Of a stretch of 60,468 bases of DNA, positions 42,947-52,578 are shown one piece after another. Both the position numbers and the translations under genes were made by a program. Location: the NCBI GenBank assembly GCA_947461205.1, contig CANHJG010000014.1, positions 1 through 60,468 on the forward strand, read 5' to 3'. The notes beneath the pieces are model-generated. The model did not search any database. It was given only the letters and a program-made list of their open reading frames with translations, and was not told the DNA's origin. The DNA comes from Opitutia bacterium (lineage in GTDB: Bacteria > Verrucomicrobiota > Verrucomicrobiia > Opitutales > Opitutaceae). Each line of letters starts with the position of its first letter. Position 1 is the first letter of the stretch.

Positions 42947-45900
42947 TCATTCGACGACGAGCACACCGCGCATGATGCGCCAGTGGCCGGGGAAGGTGCA
43001 GAGGTAGGGATAGCGTCCGGGTTGCGCGGGCGCGGTGAACACGAGCTCGGCGCGGGCGCCGGGATTGACGAGCGGCGTCGCGTGAAGAACGTTCGGCGAG
43101 GCCGGGATAAAGTGCTTGGCAAGACTGGTGGGATCGCTCGCCATTTGATCTGCGAGCCCGCCGACCTCTTCTTCGGTCCCGCGGGCCACGAGGACGAAAT
43201 TATGCGGCATGGAGTCGGGGTTCTCGAAGACGATGCGCAAGGGCTGGCCGGCTTTGGCGCGGAGTTCGCGCGGGGCGAATTGCATCTGGTTCGGGACCGC
43301 TTGGACGCGTAGGGCGTCCGCATCGGCGGCGTGGGCTTCTTCCCAGGCGGCGGCCATGGCGGTGAGGGCGGGAGCATCGGCGGCGAAGCGCGCGCCGGCG
43401 AGCGGTTGCCCCAGTGAATCGTAAACGAACACGGGCGGCGGGACGTTGCGCAAACGGCGATAGGTGATCTCGATCGGGTTCAAACCGGGCGTGAGGTCGA
43501 AGGTGACTTGCTGCTCCGTGCTGTAGGTGCTGTCGGCGGAGGCGAGTTGGACGCCGTTGACGGAAATATCGAGGTAGCCGTGTTTGACGCTGAGCACGGC
43601 GGTCTGAGCGGTGGTGACGTCGATGAAGGTGCGATACGTGCCGCCGGTGGGCGCGGGCGCTTTGCCCTTCTGCTTCGGGGTGGTTTTCGCGGCGGGCGCC
43701 GGCTCGGCGACGGACGTGGTGCGGATGGCCTGCCAGTGTTCGACGCGTGAGGCAGGCGAGACGGTGAGGACGGGCACGGAGCGACCCTTAAGGGGTTTGG
43801 TGCCCGCGCGGAGATCGGTGAGCATCTGCTGCACCGCGGGCTCGGTCGGATGGAGATGGGCGACCACCGCGTCGAAATTGGGGTGCGCCGGGCGGAGATG
43901 GGCGACGGCGTTGATTGCGGCCATGCGCACGCGGGGGTGCGGATCGGCGGCGGCCTGGGTGAGACGGGCGACGGCGTCGGGCAGGTGGTCGACCATGAGG
44001 CGGACGAGTTGGGCGGCGGCGGCGCGCATCAGGGGATCGGCGGAGCGGGCGAGGTGGGAAATCCACGCGGGGCGGACCGCGCCGGTGGCGGCGAGCACCC
44101 AGGAGGCTTCGAGGTGGGCTTGATCGAACTGCGGTTGCGTGCGGGGCTGCGCCGCCACCCAGGCTTCGAGGGCGGGCCCGGCGGCAGCCCCGAGTTTGCG
44201 AAGCTCAATGCGGGCGTGGTGGCGGACGATGTTTTGCGGGTGGGCCAACAACGCCGCCAACCCGGCGGCCGGCGCGCCCTCAATCTTGGGCCAGTCTTTC
44301 ACGACGGATTTTCCGGTGTGCACGACGCGCCAGATGCGGCCGCGCACGTGATTCCACTGGGGATCGCGCATGGCATGCTGGGCGTGGCCGATGATGAGGC
44401 TGGAGAAGTCGGAAACGTAAAGCCCACCGTCGAAACCGAACTCCACGTCAACGGGACGAAACGTGCTGTTTTTGGAGCTGAGCACGTCGAGGCGATTGGC
44501 GGCGACCAGGGGGCCGGCGTCGGCGCTCACGGCGGAGAGCGACACGATATAACTGCCGAGCAGCGAGGCGGAGGCGATGCCCTGTTGCAACGCGTCGGGA
44601 AAGTTCGGACTCGAGATCACGCTGAGGGCCGAGCCCTTCGCATAGTTGAGGACCGTGGCGTTGCCATAGGGATGATAGACGCCGAGCGGAGTCCAAGTGA
44701 GCGGAACGCCCTCGAGGACGTGGCCCCCGCCGTAGCGCTGAAAGATATTGCCGTAGCGGTCGAACGAGATCTTCCACGGATTCGGGGTCAGGCTTTGCCA
44801 TTCGGTGGTGATGCGGCCGGTCGCGGGATTGAGGCGATAGGTCGAGGCGTCGATGCCGCGCACGACGCCGAAGGGCGTTTCAAACTGCGAGCGGTGAAAG
44901 ACGCCGTCCGAAAACAGGAGATGGCCGAGCGGGTCGCTGGTCACCATGCCGCCGTGGTGCGAATCGGTGACGTCGATCCCGCGCAAGAGTTCGGTGCGGG
45001 TGTCGGCGCGGCCGTCGCCATCGGTGTCGTTCAAAACCAGCAGCCGAGGCTGCGCGGAGACGATCACGCCGCGCTCGTGAAACGCGACGCCGTCGAGCGC
45101 GTCGAACCCGTCGGCAAAGACGGTGCATTGGTCCGCCTTGCCGTCGCGGTCGGTATCTTCGAGGACGAGGATTTTGTCGCGCGGTGGCTCGCCGGGAATC
45201 GTGTGCGGAAACGACGGCATCGTGACGACCCAGAGGCGGCCGCGGGCGTCGAAGCTCATTTGCACGGGATTGCGCAGCTCGGGAAACTGCTCCTCCGAGG
45301 CGAAGAGATTCACGGCGTAGCCCTCGGCGACGACGAGCTCCTGCTGCAAGTCGGCCGGCGAGCGGACGGTGCCACCGGGAAACCGATACGTGGTCGTCTT
45401 GCCCTCGGGCAGCGGCGGCAACGACGGCGCGGGGTAGTCGGCGAAGCGTTTCGTCGGGTTCGCCGCGAGGTCGTGCACGATGGCGTCGGCCTGCGCGACG
45501 AGTTGGTGATAGCGCGGGAGTTCGGCGGCGTTCTCTTCGGGCCGTTTGCGGACCCCGTAGTAGAGCGCGCCGTTCTTGGGGCGCACGAGCTCGGCCACGT
45601 AGGTGTGTTTCAGCGCAGCGGCGCGGGCGAGGTCGGCGAGCCGGGGCGATTCGATCGCGCCAGGGGCGGCATCGCCGAGGAGTGAGCGGGCAATCGTATC
45701 ACTGATGGCGCGGGTGCCGGCGGCGTTGAGGTGGATGCCCTGCGTGGTGAGCGGCCCGGTGGCGCGGGCGTAGGCGTCGCGGCTGGCGGCAAAGAGATCG
45801 ATGAAGGTGGCGCCGTGTTCGCGGGCGAGTTCGGCGATCGCCTGCGTGTAGCGCGCGACGTCGCGGTTGCGCTCGGCGGCATTCGGCGCGCTGCGCTCCT

Positions 45901-46336
45901 CGACGGCGATCGGCGCGAGGAGGACCACTTTCGCCCCCGGATGGAGCCGCGAGATTTCGCGGAGATAAACCTGATATTGGGAGCGAAACGCCGCGAGGCC
46001 CGGGGCACCGGCGAAGGACTCGTTCAGGCCGTAGCCTAGGACGACCACCTGGGCGGGCCAAGCGGCGAGCAAGGTCTTGAGGTGTTCCCCGTAGCCTTCG
46101 GGGCGCAGGCGATAGCCGACTTCGTCCCCCGTCCACGCGAGACTGCGAATCCGCAGTTTTTTATCGGGCTGCGCGAGCTGCAGGCGGGCCTCGAGATCGC
46201 CGGACTCGAGCAGGCGCTCGACCATGGCGTTGCCGTAGAAAAGGATGCCGTCGTCCGCGCGGAGGGGTTCGCCCGCGGTGGAAAAGGCCACGAGCGGCCA
46301 CAAGACGAGGCAAAGGAGGAGGGACGAACGTTTCAT
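42947..46336 (-). CDS. PVC-type propeller protein with SGNH-like, HEAT and cupredoxin domains
   Basis: 1129 residues, exported (signal MKRSSLLLCLVLWPLVAFSTAGE). Domain order: an SGNH-like domain at about 28-215, where GNAM (35-38) replaces the GDS nucleophile block although GYGLNES (101-107) and H202 remain; a membrane-bound-dehydrogenase-type beta-propeller at about 330-680 (EGYAVNLFASEEQFPELRNP, with DTDRDGKAD and DTDGDGRAD calcium-type loops); HEAT-like repeats at about 690-830; a small beta domain near 900-970; and a cupredoxin at 1020-1129 with ligands H1045 (PHNF), C1113, H1118 and M1122 (CTFPGHWRIM). No CxxCH is present, unlike many relatives. It could shuttle electrons through copper. 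Its 5' neighbour is an SGNH hydrolase 3 bp upstream, so the two are co-transcribed. Confidence 0.85.
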   Translation of the reverse strand: MKRSSLLLCLVLWPLVAFSTAGEPLRADDGILFYGNAMVERLLESGDLEARLQLAQPDKKLRIRSLAWTGDEVGYRLRPEGYGEHLKTLLAAWPAQVVVLGYGLNESFAGAPGLAAFRSQYQVYLREISRLHPGAKVVLLAPIAVEERSAPNAAERNRDVARYTQAIAELAREHGATFIDLFAASRDAYARATGPLTTQGIHLNAAGTRAISDTIARSLLGDAAPGAIESPRLADLARAAALKHTYVAELVRPKNGALYYGVRKRPEENAAELPRYHQLVAQADAIVHDLAANPTKRFADYPAPSLPPLPEGKTTTYRFPGGTVRSPADLQQELVVAEGYAVNLFASEEQFPELRNPVQMSFDARGRLWVVTMPSFPHTIPGEPPRDKILVLEDTDRDGKADQCTVFADGFDALDGVAFHERGVIVSAQPRLLVLNDTDGDGRADTRTELLRGIDVTDSHHGGMVTSDPLGHLLFSDGVFHRSQFETPFGVVRGIDASTYRLNPATGRITTEWQSLTPNPWKISFDRYGNIFQRYGGGHVLEGVPLTWTPLGVYHPYGNATVLNYAKGSALSVISSPNFPDALQQGIASASLLGSYIVSLSAVSADAGPLVAANRLDVLSSKNSTFRPVDVEFGFDGGLYVSDFSSLIIGHAQHAMRDPQWNHVRGRIWRVVHTGKSVVKDWPKIEGAPAAGLAALLAHPQNIVRHHARIELRKLGAAAGPALEAWVAAQPRTQPQFDQAHLEASWVLAATGAVRPAWISHLARSADPLMRAAAAQLVRLMVDHLPDAVARLTQAAADPHPRVRMAAINAVAHLRPAHPNFDAVVAHLHPTEPAVQQMLTDLRAGTKPLKGRSVPVLTVSPASRVEHWQAIRTTSVAEPAPAAKTTPKQKGKAPAPTGGTYRTFIDVTTAQTAVLSVKHGYLDISVNGVQLASADSTYSTEQQVTFDLTPGLNPIEITYRRLRNVPPPVFVYDSLGQPLAGARFAADAPALTAMAAAWEEAHAADADALRVQAVPNQMQFAPRELRAKAGQPLRIVFENPDSMPHNFVLVARGTEEEVGGLADQMASDPTSLAKHFIPASPNVLHATPLVNPGARAELVFTAPAQPGRYPYLCTFPGHWRIMRGVLVVE

Positions 46337-46339
46337 CGA

Positions 46340-47545
46340 TCAGTTGAGGAGGAGATGGACTACGCGGAGCGCGGTGCCCGTGGACTTGGCGTCATGGTCG
46401 CGGGCAATGCGAACCCTCGCGACGTGACGCCCGGGTTTCAAGGTGTCGTCGAGCATCACCGCCCACGGCAGATGGAGGGAGTGGCTCCAACGCGTGTAGG
46501 TTTCGATCGACCGATACGGCGCGCCGTCGATGCTGAACTCCACGCGCCCCGCATCCGGCCCGGCGGTGATGAAGAGACCGCAGCCCGTGCCCTCGAAACT
46601 GAATTCAAATTCCGCGCCCGGCTCGGTGCCGACGAGCGCCGGCACATCCACAAATCCCGCACGCGTGCCCTTTTTGTCCGCCGGCCTCCAGGCCTTTTCC
46701 AGCGTGAAGCCCCGCATATTTTGCGCGTCGCGGATGTCGCCGAAACGTCCGCGAAAATAACTCGTGGGATCAATCGGCGCCGGTAGCGGGTGAGGTTTTT
46801 CGGCCGCGGCCAGGGGCGGTGCGAATGCAGCGTTCAGCAGGCGTGCGACGCTGTTCGCGTAGAGCTGATGGCCAAAGGGCGACGGATGGAGATTCTTGAA
46901 ATCCTGGTCCCAGGAAAACTCGCCGGCGTTGATCCGATCAGTGACTTCGCGCGAGAGATTCAGCGACGGATTGCCATAGGCCACCGCGACCTTTTCGTGC
47001 TGGACGATCGACGCGGGCACCTTGCCACCGTTGTAGTCGGCCATGTGTTCGGGCATGACGAAGTGAAGTTGCACGATGTCGGTCTGCGGGCTCACCGTGC
47101 GCACATGGCGCACCACGCCCTCGATGCCGCGCAGCATGTGCGCGGGGTCGGCGGTGTTGGAGGTGTCGTTCACCGCCGCTTCGAGGAACAGCAGATCGAC
47201 CGGCCCGTGCGCCAAGACATCGCGCTCCAAACGAAACGCATGCGGCACGGAACCGAGCGAGCCGATGCCCGCGTTGATGAACACAAACTTCGTCCCGGGA
47301 AATTGCTTCGTGAGCTCGTCGCAGGTGTGCTGCCGCCAGGCCCCGCCCGCCGTGATCGAACCCCCGAGGAAAACCACGCGCCCGGCGTGCGTGCGCTCGA
47401 ACGTGCGCCGGCTGTTGGCCAGGCCGTCGCGCAGTTCGAAGTAGTCGGACCCTTTGGGCAGAACGGCGGGATGGTAGGTCGCGGGCGCAGCCATCGCTAG
47501 CGCGGTGAACCCCAGGGTGGCGAGAAACCAAAGGCGACGTTTCAT
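46340..47545 (-). CDS. secreted SGNH/GDSL hydrolase
   Basis: 401 residues with signal peptide MKRRLWFLATLGFTALAMAA. The SGNH domain is at about 50-235 with nucleophile S63 in LGGSITAGG, N126/D127 in AAVNDT and catalytic H220 in NLHPSPFGH. The C-terminal 160 residues form a beta domain resembling a carbohydrate-binding or second jelly-roll domain (GTGCGLFITAGPDAGRVEFS). It is a likely polysaccharide acetyl-esterase or rhamnogalacturonan-type esterase acting outside the inner membrane. It precedes the large propeller-cupredoxin gene by 3 bp. Confidence 0.88.
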   Translation of the reverse strand: MKRRLWFLATLGFTALAMAAPATYHPAVLPKGSDYFELRDGLANSRRTFERTHAGRVVFLGGSITAGGAWRQHTCDELTKQFPGTKFVFINAGIGSLGSVPHAFRLERDVLAHGPVDLLFLEAAVNDTSNTADPAHMLRGIEGVVRHVRTVSPQTDIVQLHFVMPEHMADYNGGKVPASIVQHEKVAVAYGNPSLNLSREVTDRINAGEFSWDQDFKNLHPSPFGHQLYANSVARLLNAAFAPPLAAAEKPHPLPAPIDPTSYFRGRFGDIRDAQNMRGFTLEKAWRPADKKGTRAGFVDVPALVGTEPGAEFEFSFEGTGCGLFITAGPDAGRVEFSIDGAPYRSIETYTRWSHSLHLPWAVMLDDTLKPGRHVARVRIARDHDAKSTGTALRVVHLLLN

Positions 47546-47680
47546 GAGGGGGCCGGCGGGTTCACGACGCGCGGAGTGTTCTCCCGTAAAGCCGACGGCC
47601 GGGCACGAAGGACTGCGCGCAGACGAATTGCGGCGAACCTGGGTTGTCAGGGTGATGACGTGCGAAGGTCACCCGAGGGA

Positions 47681-48985
47681 CTAGGCGAGGAGGTGCGGGA
47701 TCACGCCGGTGCTGTCGCCGTGGCGCTCGACCGCGACGCCCGAGCCCCGGAGCAACGTGAGCCACGCGTTGCAGAGCGGCGTGTCCTTCGCGACAACGAG
47801 GTTTTGCCCGAGGCGGAGTCCAGCGCCGCGGCCGGCGAGGAGCGTGGGGCAACTGTCCAAGGTGTGGCCGGTCCGGATGTTGCTGCCGTAGACGACCGTC
47901 GTGTGATCGAACAGGGAGCTGCCGTCGGGCTCCTGGGTCGACTTCAGCTTGTCCAGCAGGCCGGCGAGCAGCTCGCTTTGCGCTCGGTCGCGTTTCTCGG
48001 AGGCTTCCAAATATTCCGGGCCCTTGCCGAGATAGTGGCTCATCGTGTGGGCGTCGATGCGCACATCGAGGCTGGTGAGCAGCGTCGACACCGGCTGCCG
48101 GTAACTCAGCACGCGCGTGCTGTCGGTGCGCAGGGCGGCGATCATGATGTCATACATGAGCGCAATCTCCTCGTAGCCGGCCAGGCTGGGCTTCGGCTCT
48201 GGTAAGCCCGGGGCGGGCCGGGGTGCGCCCAGCCAGCGCTCGTCGCGGCTGAGCCGGGTCTCGATGTCCCGGATGCTCTGAAAGTATTCATCCAGCTTCG
48301 CATTGTCGGTCTTGCCGAGCTGGCGCTGCAGTTCCCGGGCGCTCTCCCGTGCGTTGTCGAGGACGCTGCGGCGTTGCCGGAGCATCGTTTTTTGCACCTC
48401 GATTGGCGTGGTTTCCTGCGCAAAGAGGCGGTGGAAGGCCTCGACCGGCGTTTTGGGTCCGGACATCGGCTTACCGCGAGCGTCCCAGGAAAGCGAGAGC
48501 CCCTGCCCGTGGCCCGAGGCATTCGCTGCCGCGCCACAGTCGAGGACGAGAGAGTCGAACCGAGTCGCCTTGCCGAGTGAATCGGCCGCGATCTGGTCGG
48601 CCGAGATGGTGTTGTGGAAACTCTGGCCCGGCGCGCCGAACTCGTTCGCGCCGGTGAGCCAGAAGGTGCTGCCCGTGTGGCCGCCGGAGACGTCCTTGTT
48701 CACGAGGCCTTGGACAATCGTGAAGTCGGACTTGTGCCGGGCGAGCGGGGCGAGCCCGGAGGGCAAGGTGTAGCCGGCGCCTTTTTGCGCGACGTCGGGG
48801 AACCATGATTGTTCGGTCACGCCCCAGCCGAAGCCAAGAAAGACCATGCGTTTCGGGCGCGCGGCGGCGACCGGCGCGGGCGCGGCCGACGCGAAGCGGC
48901 GGAAGCCGAGCGACTCGAGCACGGGCAGGGCGATCAGGGCGGTGCCGGTGCGCAGGAAGCCGCGACGATTTTGGGGCGCATTCAT
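47681..48985 (-). CDS. DUF1552 domain protein (Tat-exported)
   Basis: 434 residues with a twin-arginine signal (NRRGFLRTGTALIALPVLE). DUF1552 landmarks are KRMVFLGFGWGV, GHTGSTFWLTG, the LDNARES...LGKTDNAKLDEYFQ helix region, ETRLSRDERW, and YGSNIRTGHTL near the end. The family is paired with DUF1592-type cytochromes across the PVC group and Myxococcota. The partner lies 10 bp upstream. The function is unknown; export with a heme protein points to periplasmic redox or hydrolase work. Confidence 0.92.
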   Translation of the reverse strand: MNAPQNRRGFLRTGTALIALPVLESLGFRRFASAAPAPVAAARPKRMVFLGFGWGVTEQSWFPDVAQKGAGYTLPSGLAPLARHKSDFTIVQGLVNKDVSGGHTGSTFWLTGANEFGAPGQSFHNTISADQIAADSLGKATRFDSLVLDCGAAANASGHGQGLSLSWDARGKPMSGPKTPVEAFHRLFAQETTPIEVQKTMLRQRRSVLDNARESARELQRQLGKTDNAKLDEYFQSIRDIETRLSRDERWLGAPRPAPGLPEPKPSLAGYEEIALMYDIMIAALRTDSTRVLSYRQPVSTLLTSLDVRIDAHTMSHYLGKGPEYLEASEKRDRAQSELLAGLLDKLKSTQEPDGSSLFDHTTVVYGSNIRTGHTLDSCPTLLAGRGAGLRLGQNLVVAKDTPLCNAWLTLLRGSGVAVERHGDSTGVIPHLLA

Positions 48986-48995
48986 GGTGGGGAGC

Positions 48996-51734
48996 TTATT
49001 TGGATAGGAATTCCGGGCTGCGGATCAAGGCGTGAACAAATTCGCGGGTCGCGAGCGACTTCGCCCCGGCCTGCGCGACGATCGTTGCGATGAGGGGCTC
49101 GTCGCTGAAGCCGCACGGCCGACCGAGGGCGTATTCGATCAGCGCGGAGGCGAAGCCGCGGGCGAAATTTTCCTGCTTCGCCGCGATGATCGCACGCAGC
49201 TCGAAGTAGTCGCGGAAAGCGGGCCCCTTGTGCAGCACGCCCGCGGCGTCGATGGTCCAGGTCTTCTTCGCATTCGGGAGCGGTTTGCCCGCTTCGTCCC
49301 GGGCCTGGTAGGTGTCGGTGGTGCGCCATTGACCGACGGCATCGAAGTTCTCCAAACCGAAACCGATGGGATCGATCTTGCGATGGCAGTTAGCGCACTG
49401 CGGTTCCTGCTGGTGCAGCTGGAGCCGTTCGCGCGCGGTGAGCAATTGGGCGCCGAGGCGCGCGAGTTCCGGGACATTGGCCGGGGCCGGCGGCGGCGGC
49501 TCGTGGAGCAGTTTGCGCAGCACCCACGCGCCACGCTCCACCGGATTGGTGTGCTGACCGTTGCTCCCCATCGCCATGATCGCCGCCATGCCGAGCAGGC
49601 CCCCGCGCGGAGAGCCGGCGGGCAGCGCCACTTTGCGAAACGCGTCGCCCGACACCCCGGGAATTCCGTAGTAGTCGGCGAGCAGCGCATTGATGACTAC
49701 GTGGTCCGCGCTGAGCAATTCTCCGAGGCTTCCATTGTCCCGCAGCAGGGCGGAGAAGGTCTCGTAGACCTCCTGCCGTGCGGCCGCCTTCACGGCATCG
49801 TCGAACTTGGGATAGAGCGTCTGGTTGAATTGAAACAGGTCGACGCGGTCCAAGGTCAGCCATTGGCCCAGAAACGGGCGGACGAAGTGTGCGGAACCGG
49901 GGTGGTCGAGCAGCCGGTCCGCCTGAGCCGCGAGTATTTCCGGTTGCCGGAGTTTTCCGCCGGCCGCAAGGTCGCGGAGCGTTTGATCGGGCGGAGAGCC
50001 CCAGAGGAAATAGGAGAGCCGGGTCGCGAGTTCCAATCCGTCGAGCGGGCGGCGCGCGGCGCCGGCTTCGGGTTCGGCTCGGTAGAGGAAGCGCGGCGAT
50101 GAAAGTACGGTGGCAAGAGCCTGCTTGAGAGCGTCTCGATGGGTGCCACCGGTCGCGCGGCGCGAGTCGTAGAGCCGCAGGAGGCGATCCACCAGTCCGT
50201 CGGGTGCCGGGATTCCGCGGTACGCCTCTTGCGCAAACCGCGCAAGCGCGCCCCGAAGTTTTTCCGGCGGAACGTCCGCCACCCGGGCATCGAGCGGGAG
50301 ATCCAGCGCGCGGAGTCCGGGCGACAGGGTCTCCGGCGCTACCGGCCGTCGCTCGATCTCCAGCCAGTCGATCCAGATCGCTACTTCGGGCCCGTGCCCG
50401 TTCCGCTGGACCGCCTCCCGGAACTGCTGCTGGGATCTCGCAAGGTTGAGAAAACCTCGTTCGCGAACGAAGAGCTGGCGGTGATTCTGCTCGACGTTCG
50501 CCCGCGTGAGGGTGAACGGGATCTCGATCACCTCCGGCGCCTCGAGCGTGCCGGTGACGTGATGGGTGCTGCGCGCGGGCGTGCCGGTACCGACGACGAA
50601 GGACCCCTTGAGTCCGAAGTCGAGGAAGAGGCGCTCCGCGGGGGCGCCGGGTGCGGCCCCAGCGCAGATGCGGACCACATAGTCACCCGCCGGAAAATCA
50701 CGCGGGATTGGAAACCGCGGCTCGGTGGCGATGCCGGTGCCGCCAAAACCGAAGGGCTGGGTGTTGGATCGGACCGGCAAGTAGGCGCCGCGGTCGAGTG
50801 CGGACAGCCGCAGGTAATACTCGTCGTAGCGCACAAAATCGACGTAGTCCCGGTGGCGGTAGATGATCCGCGGGTTGACCTCGGTCTCCTTGCTGAAGCC
50901 GAAATTCATCGGACTCGGAGCGCCGGGGATCTTGTGCCAGTGGAAACGCAGGTCGTCGTCGGCTGGCGCGTCTTTCCGGAGCCGAGCCACGAGCGTGGCG
51001 TTCTCCGGGCTGGCGGCGGCGTCATCCACCGCCTTGATCCAGCGATTCATCCGGTCAATGGCCTCGAGCGATTCCTGATTCTTCTTCAGAAAGGCCGGAT
51101 GGGCCTGCTCCGCCTCAAAGCGCAATTTCTTCGGCGCGGAACCGACGATCGATGCGTTGAAAGCCTCCTCGAGCGCCTCCTGCGCCAGCGCCTCGTAAAT
51201 TTCAAACTGGTTGCCGTTCACAAACAGGCTGGCGCCCACGGTGTCGAAGTTGGGGCCGCCGGTGTCGGAGGGCAGCGCGCTCACGTCCACGTGGACCCCG
51301 AGGAGATCGCGCAGCGTGTTGGCATACTCGCGCCGGTTGAGCCGGCGGAGGGCGATCACGCCCTGCTGATCGGCGAGTCGCTTCCGGGCTCCGACCATCG
51401 CGTGGGACAGGTCATCGAGGAAATTGGCCTTCGCCTCAGGCGCGGGCTGCGCCTCGTCCTCGGGCGGCATCTCGCCAGAATTCAGCGCATTCAGAATCTT
51501 CTGCCAGCGTTCCGCTGCGGGCAGATCGGCCATCGTGAGCGGCAAATCATCCACCCGGAATTTACCTTTCTGCTTTTCGGGCCCATGACAGCCTTGGCAG
51601 TTGCTCGCGAGAAATGCGCGGTGCCGTTCCGTCATCGCGCCCGCGGGCGCGGCCGCCGCGCGCGCAGCCGGAACGCCGACGGCAAAGATCAGAAGGTTAA
51701 CGGAGACGAGGCGAAGGGTCACGCGAGTGGGCAT
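48996..51734 (-). CDS. DUF1592 domain protein with cytochrome c motif
   Basis: 912 residues. Signal sequence, then a PSCyt-type heme motif CQGCH (about 45-49). DUF1587 follows (LRRLNREYANTLRDLLGV-like segment at about 128-145), then a central beta domain (about 300-460), DUF1595, DUF1592 (LSYFLWGSPPDQTLRDLA), DUF1588 with CANCHRKIDPIGFGLENFD carrying a second CxxCH, and C-terminal DUF1585 (PLIATIVAQAGAKSLATREFVHALI). This is the full-length family architecture. It is the upstream gene of the DUF1592/DUF1552 pair, and its start is 17 bp from the laminin-G-like gene's stop, so all may be one transcript with the sugar-acid operon. Confidence 0.93.
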   Translation of the reverse strand: MPTRVTLRLVSVNLLIFAVGVPAARAAAAPAGAMTERHRAFLASNCQGCHGPEKQKGKFRVDDLPLTMADLPAAERWQKILNALNSGEMPPEDEAQPAPEAKANFLDDLSHAMVGARKRLADQQGVIALRRLNRREYANTLRDLLGVHVDVSALPSDTGGPNFDTVGASLFVNGNQFEIYEALAQEALEEAFNASIVGSAPKKLRFEAEQAHPAFLKKNQESLEAIDRMNRWIKAVDDAAASPENATLVARLRKDAPADDDLRFHWHKIPGAPSPMNFGFSKETEVNPRIIYRHRDYVDFVRYDEYYLRLSALDRGAYLPVRSNTQPFGFGGTGIATEPRFPIPRDFPAGDYVVRICAGAAPGAPAERLFLDFGLKGSFVVGTGTPARSTHHVTGTLEAPEVIEIPFTLTRANVEQNHRQLFVRERGFLNLARSQQQFREAVQRNGHGPEVAIWIDWLEIERRPVAPETLSPGLRALDLPLDARVADVPPEKLRGALARFAQEAYRGIPAPDGLVDRLLRLYDSRRATGGTHRDALKQALATVLSSPRFLYRAEPEAGAARRPLDGLELATRLSYFLWGSPPDQTLRDLAAGGKLRQPEILAAQADRLLDHPGSAHFVRPFLGQWLTLDRVDLFQFNQTLYPKFDDAVKAAARQEVYETFSALLRDNGSLGELLSADHVVINALLADYYGIPGVSGDAFRKVALPAGSPRGGLLGMAAIMAMGSNGQHTNPVERGAWVLRKLLHEPPPPAPANVPELARLGAQLLTARERLQLHQQEPQCANCHRKIDPIGFGLENFDAVGQWRTTDTYQARDEAGKPLPNAKKTWTIDAAGVLHKGPAFRDYFELRAIIAAKQENFARGFASALIEYALGRPCGFSDEPLIATIVAQAGAKSLATREFVHALIRSPEFLSK

Positions 51735-51750
51735 GGACGTCGATTGTGCT

Positions 51751-52578
51751 TCACTTCACCTTCCAAATCTTCACGTCGTCGATCCACACGGTGCTCGGCA
51801 CGAGAAAGCTGAACCAGCGCTTCATCGGGTGCGCGAAGCCGGCGGAGCGGTGGCGGGCGACGAGTTTCCCGTCGAGGCTGAGGCGCATCTCGTCGCCTTC
51901 GGTCACGAGCACGAGTTCATGCCAGTCCGTATCGGCTTTCCACGGGACAGTGATCTGCTTCGTCTTGAGCAACGCATCAAGATCGGCAGGCAGCGGCTCC
52001 TTGCGGTCAAGGTAAGGTTGCCGGCGCTGGCGGATTTCGAGGTTCATGACGCCGGTTTTCCAATCCATGAGCGTGATCCCAGCCGGAGTCAGGTTGGCGT
52101 AACAGAGATGGCCGGCGTGGATGCCTTGCGTCTCGCGGTCGACGAAGCCGACTTGGAGCGACTCGCCTTTCGTCAATCCGGGGAACTTCAAGCGGACGAC
52201 GGCGCCACCATCGCTGAAACCGGCTTCGTGATGAATGTGCGCGGAGTGACCGGCCTCCTTGGAGGCGCTGGCGATCTTGAGAATGCCGCCGTCGAGATCG
52301 GCCATTTTGATCTGCGGCACGCGGTCGGCGGTGGCGCTGTTCCAGCCGTTGCCGATGGCCTTGGCGAGATTGCCGTCTTCTTCCCGTTCGAAGGCGTCGT
52401 GGAAGATCAGCGCGCCCTTGGATTCCAGCCAGACGCGATCGTTACCGGGCGAAGGGGTAGCCCCGACCAGGCGGGTTCCCGCAGCGACCAGGCCGGAAAC
52501 CAACACGAAAAGGCGAAAGCTGAAGGCGGACATCTTGAGGGGGCGGGCGAAGGAGCGCATGGTTGGGGATTTGATCAT
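51751..52578 (-). CDS. secreted laminin-G/jelly-roll-like protein, paralogue B
   Basis: 275 residues. An N-terminal hydrophobic stretch (FRLFVLVSGLVAAGTRLVGA) acts as signal peptide after a long basic lead. The mature part is a single beta-sandwich of the concanavalin-A/DUF1080-like type: LIFHDAFEREEDG, HIHHEAGFSDGG, WHELVLVTEGDEMRLSLDGKLVARH and the final WIDDVKIWKVK. It is clearly homologous along its whole length to the gene immediately upstream. It starts with ATG overlapping that gene's stop (ATGA). An alternative ATG after MKMS could be used. The likely role is glycan binding or a hydrolase of the 3-keto-disaccharide group, but catalytic residues are not evident. Confidence 0.72.
   Translation of the reverse strand: MIKSPTMRSFARPLKMSAFSFRLFVLVSGLVAAGTRLVGATPSPGNDRVWLESKGALIFHDAFEREEDGNLAKAIGNGWNSATADRVPQIKMADLDGGILKIASASKEAGHSAHIHHEAGFSDGGAVVRLKFPGLTKGESLQVGFVDRETQGIHAGHLCYANLTPAGITLMDWKTGVMNLEIRQRRQPYLDRKEPLPADLDALLKTKQITVPWKADTDWHELVLVTEGDEMRLSLDGKLVARHRSAGFAHPMKRWFSFLVPSTVWIDDVKIWKVK

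Noticed and set aside
43850-45685. 611-codon open frame on the plus strand
   Set aside because: Antisense to the propeller-cupredoxin gene, which has clear domains on the other strand.
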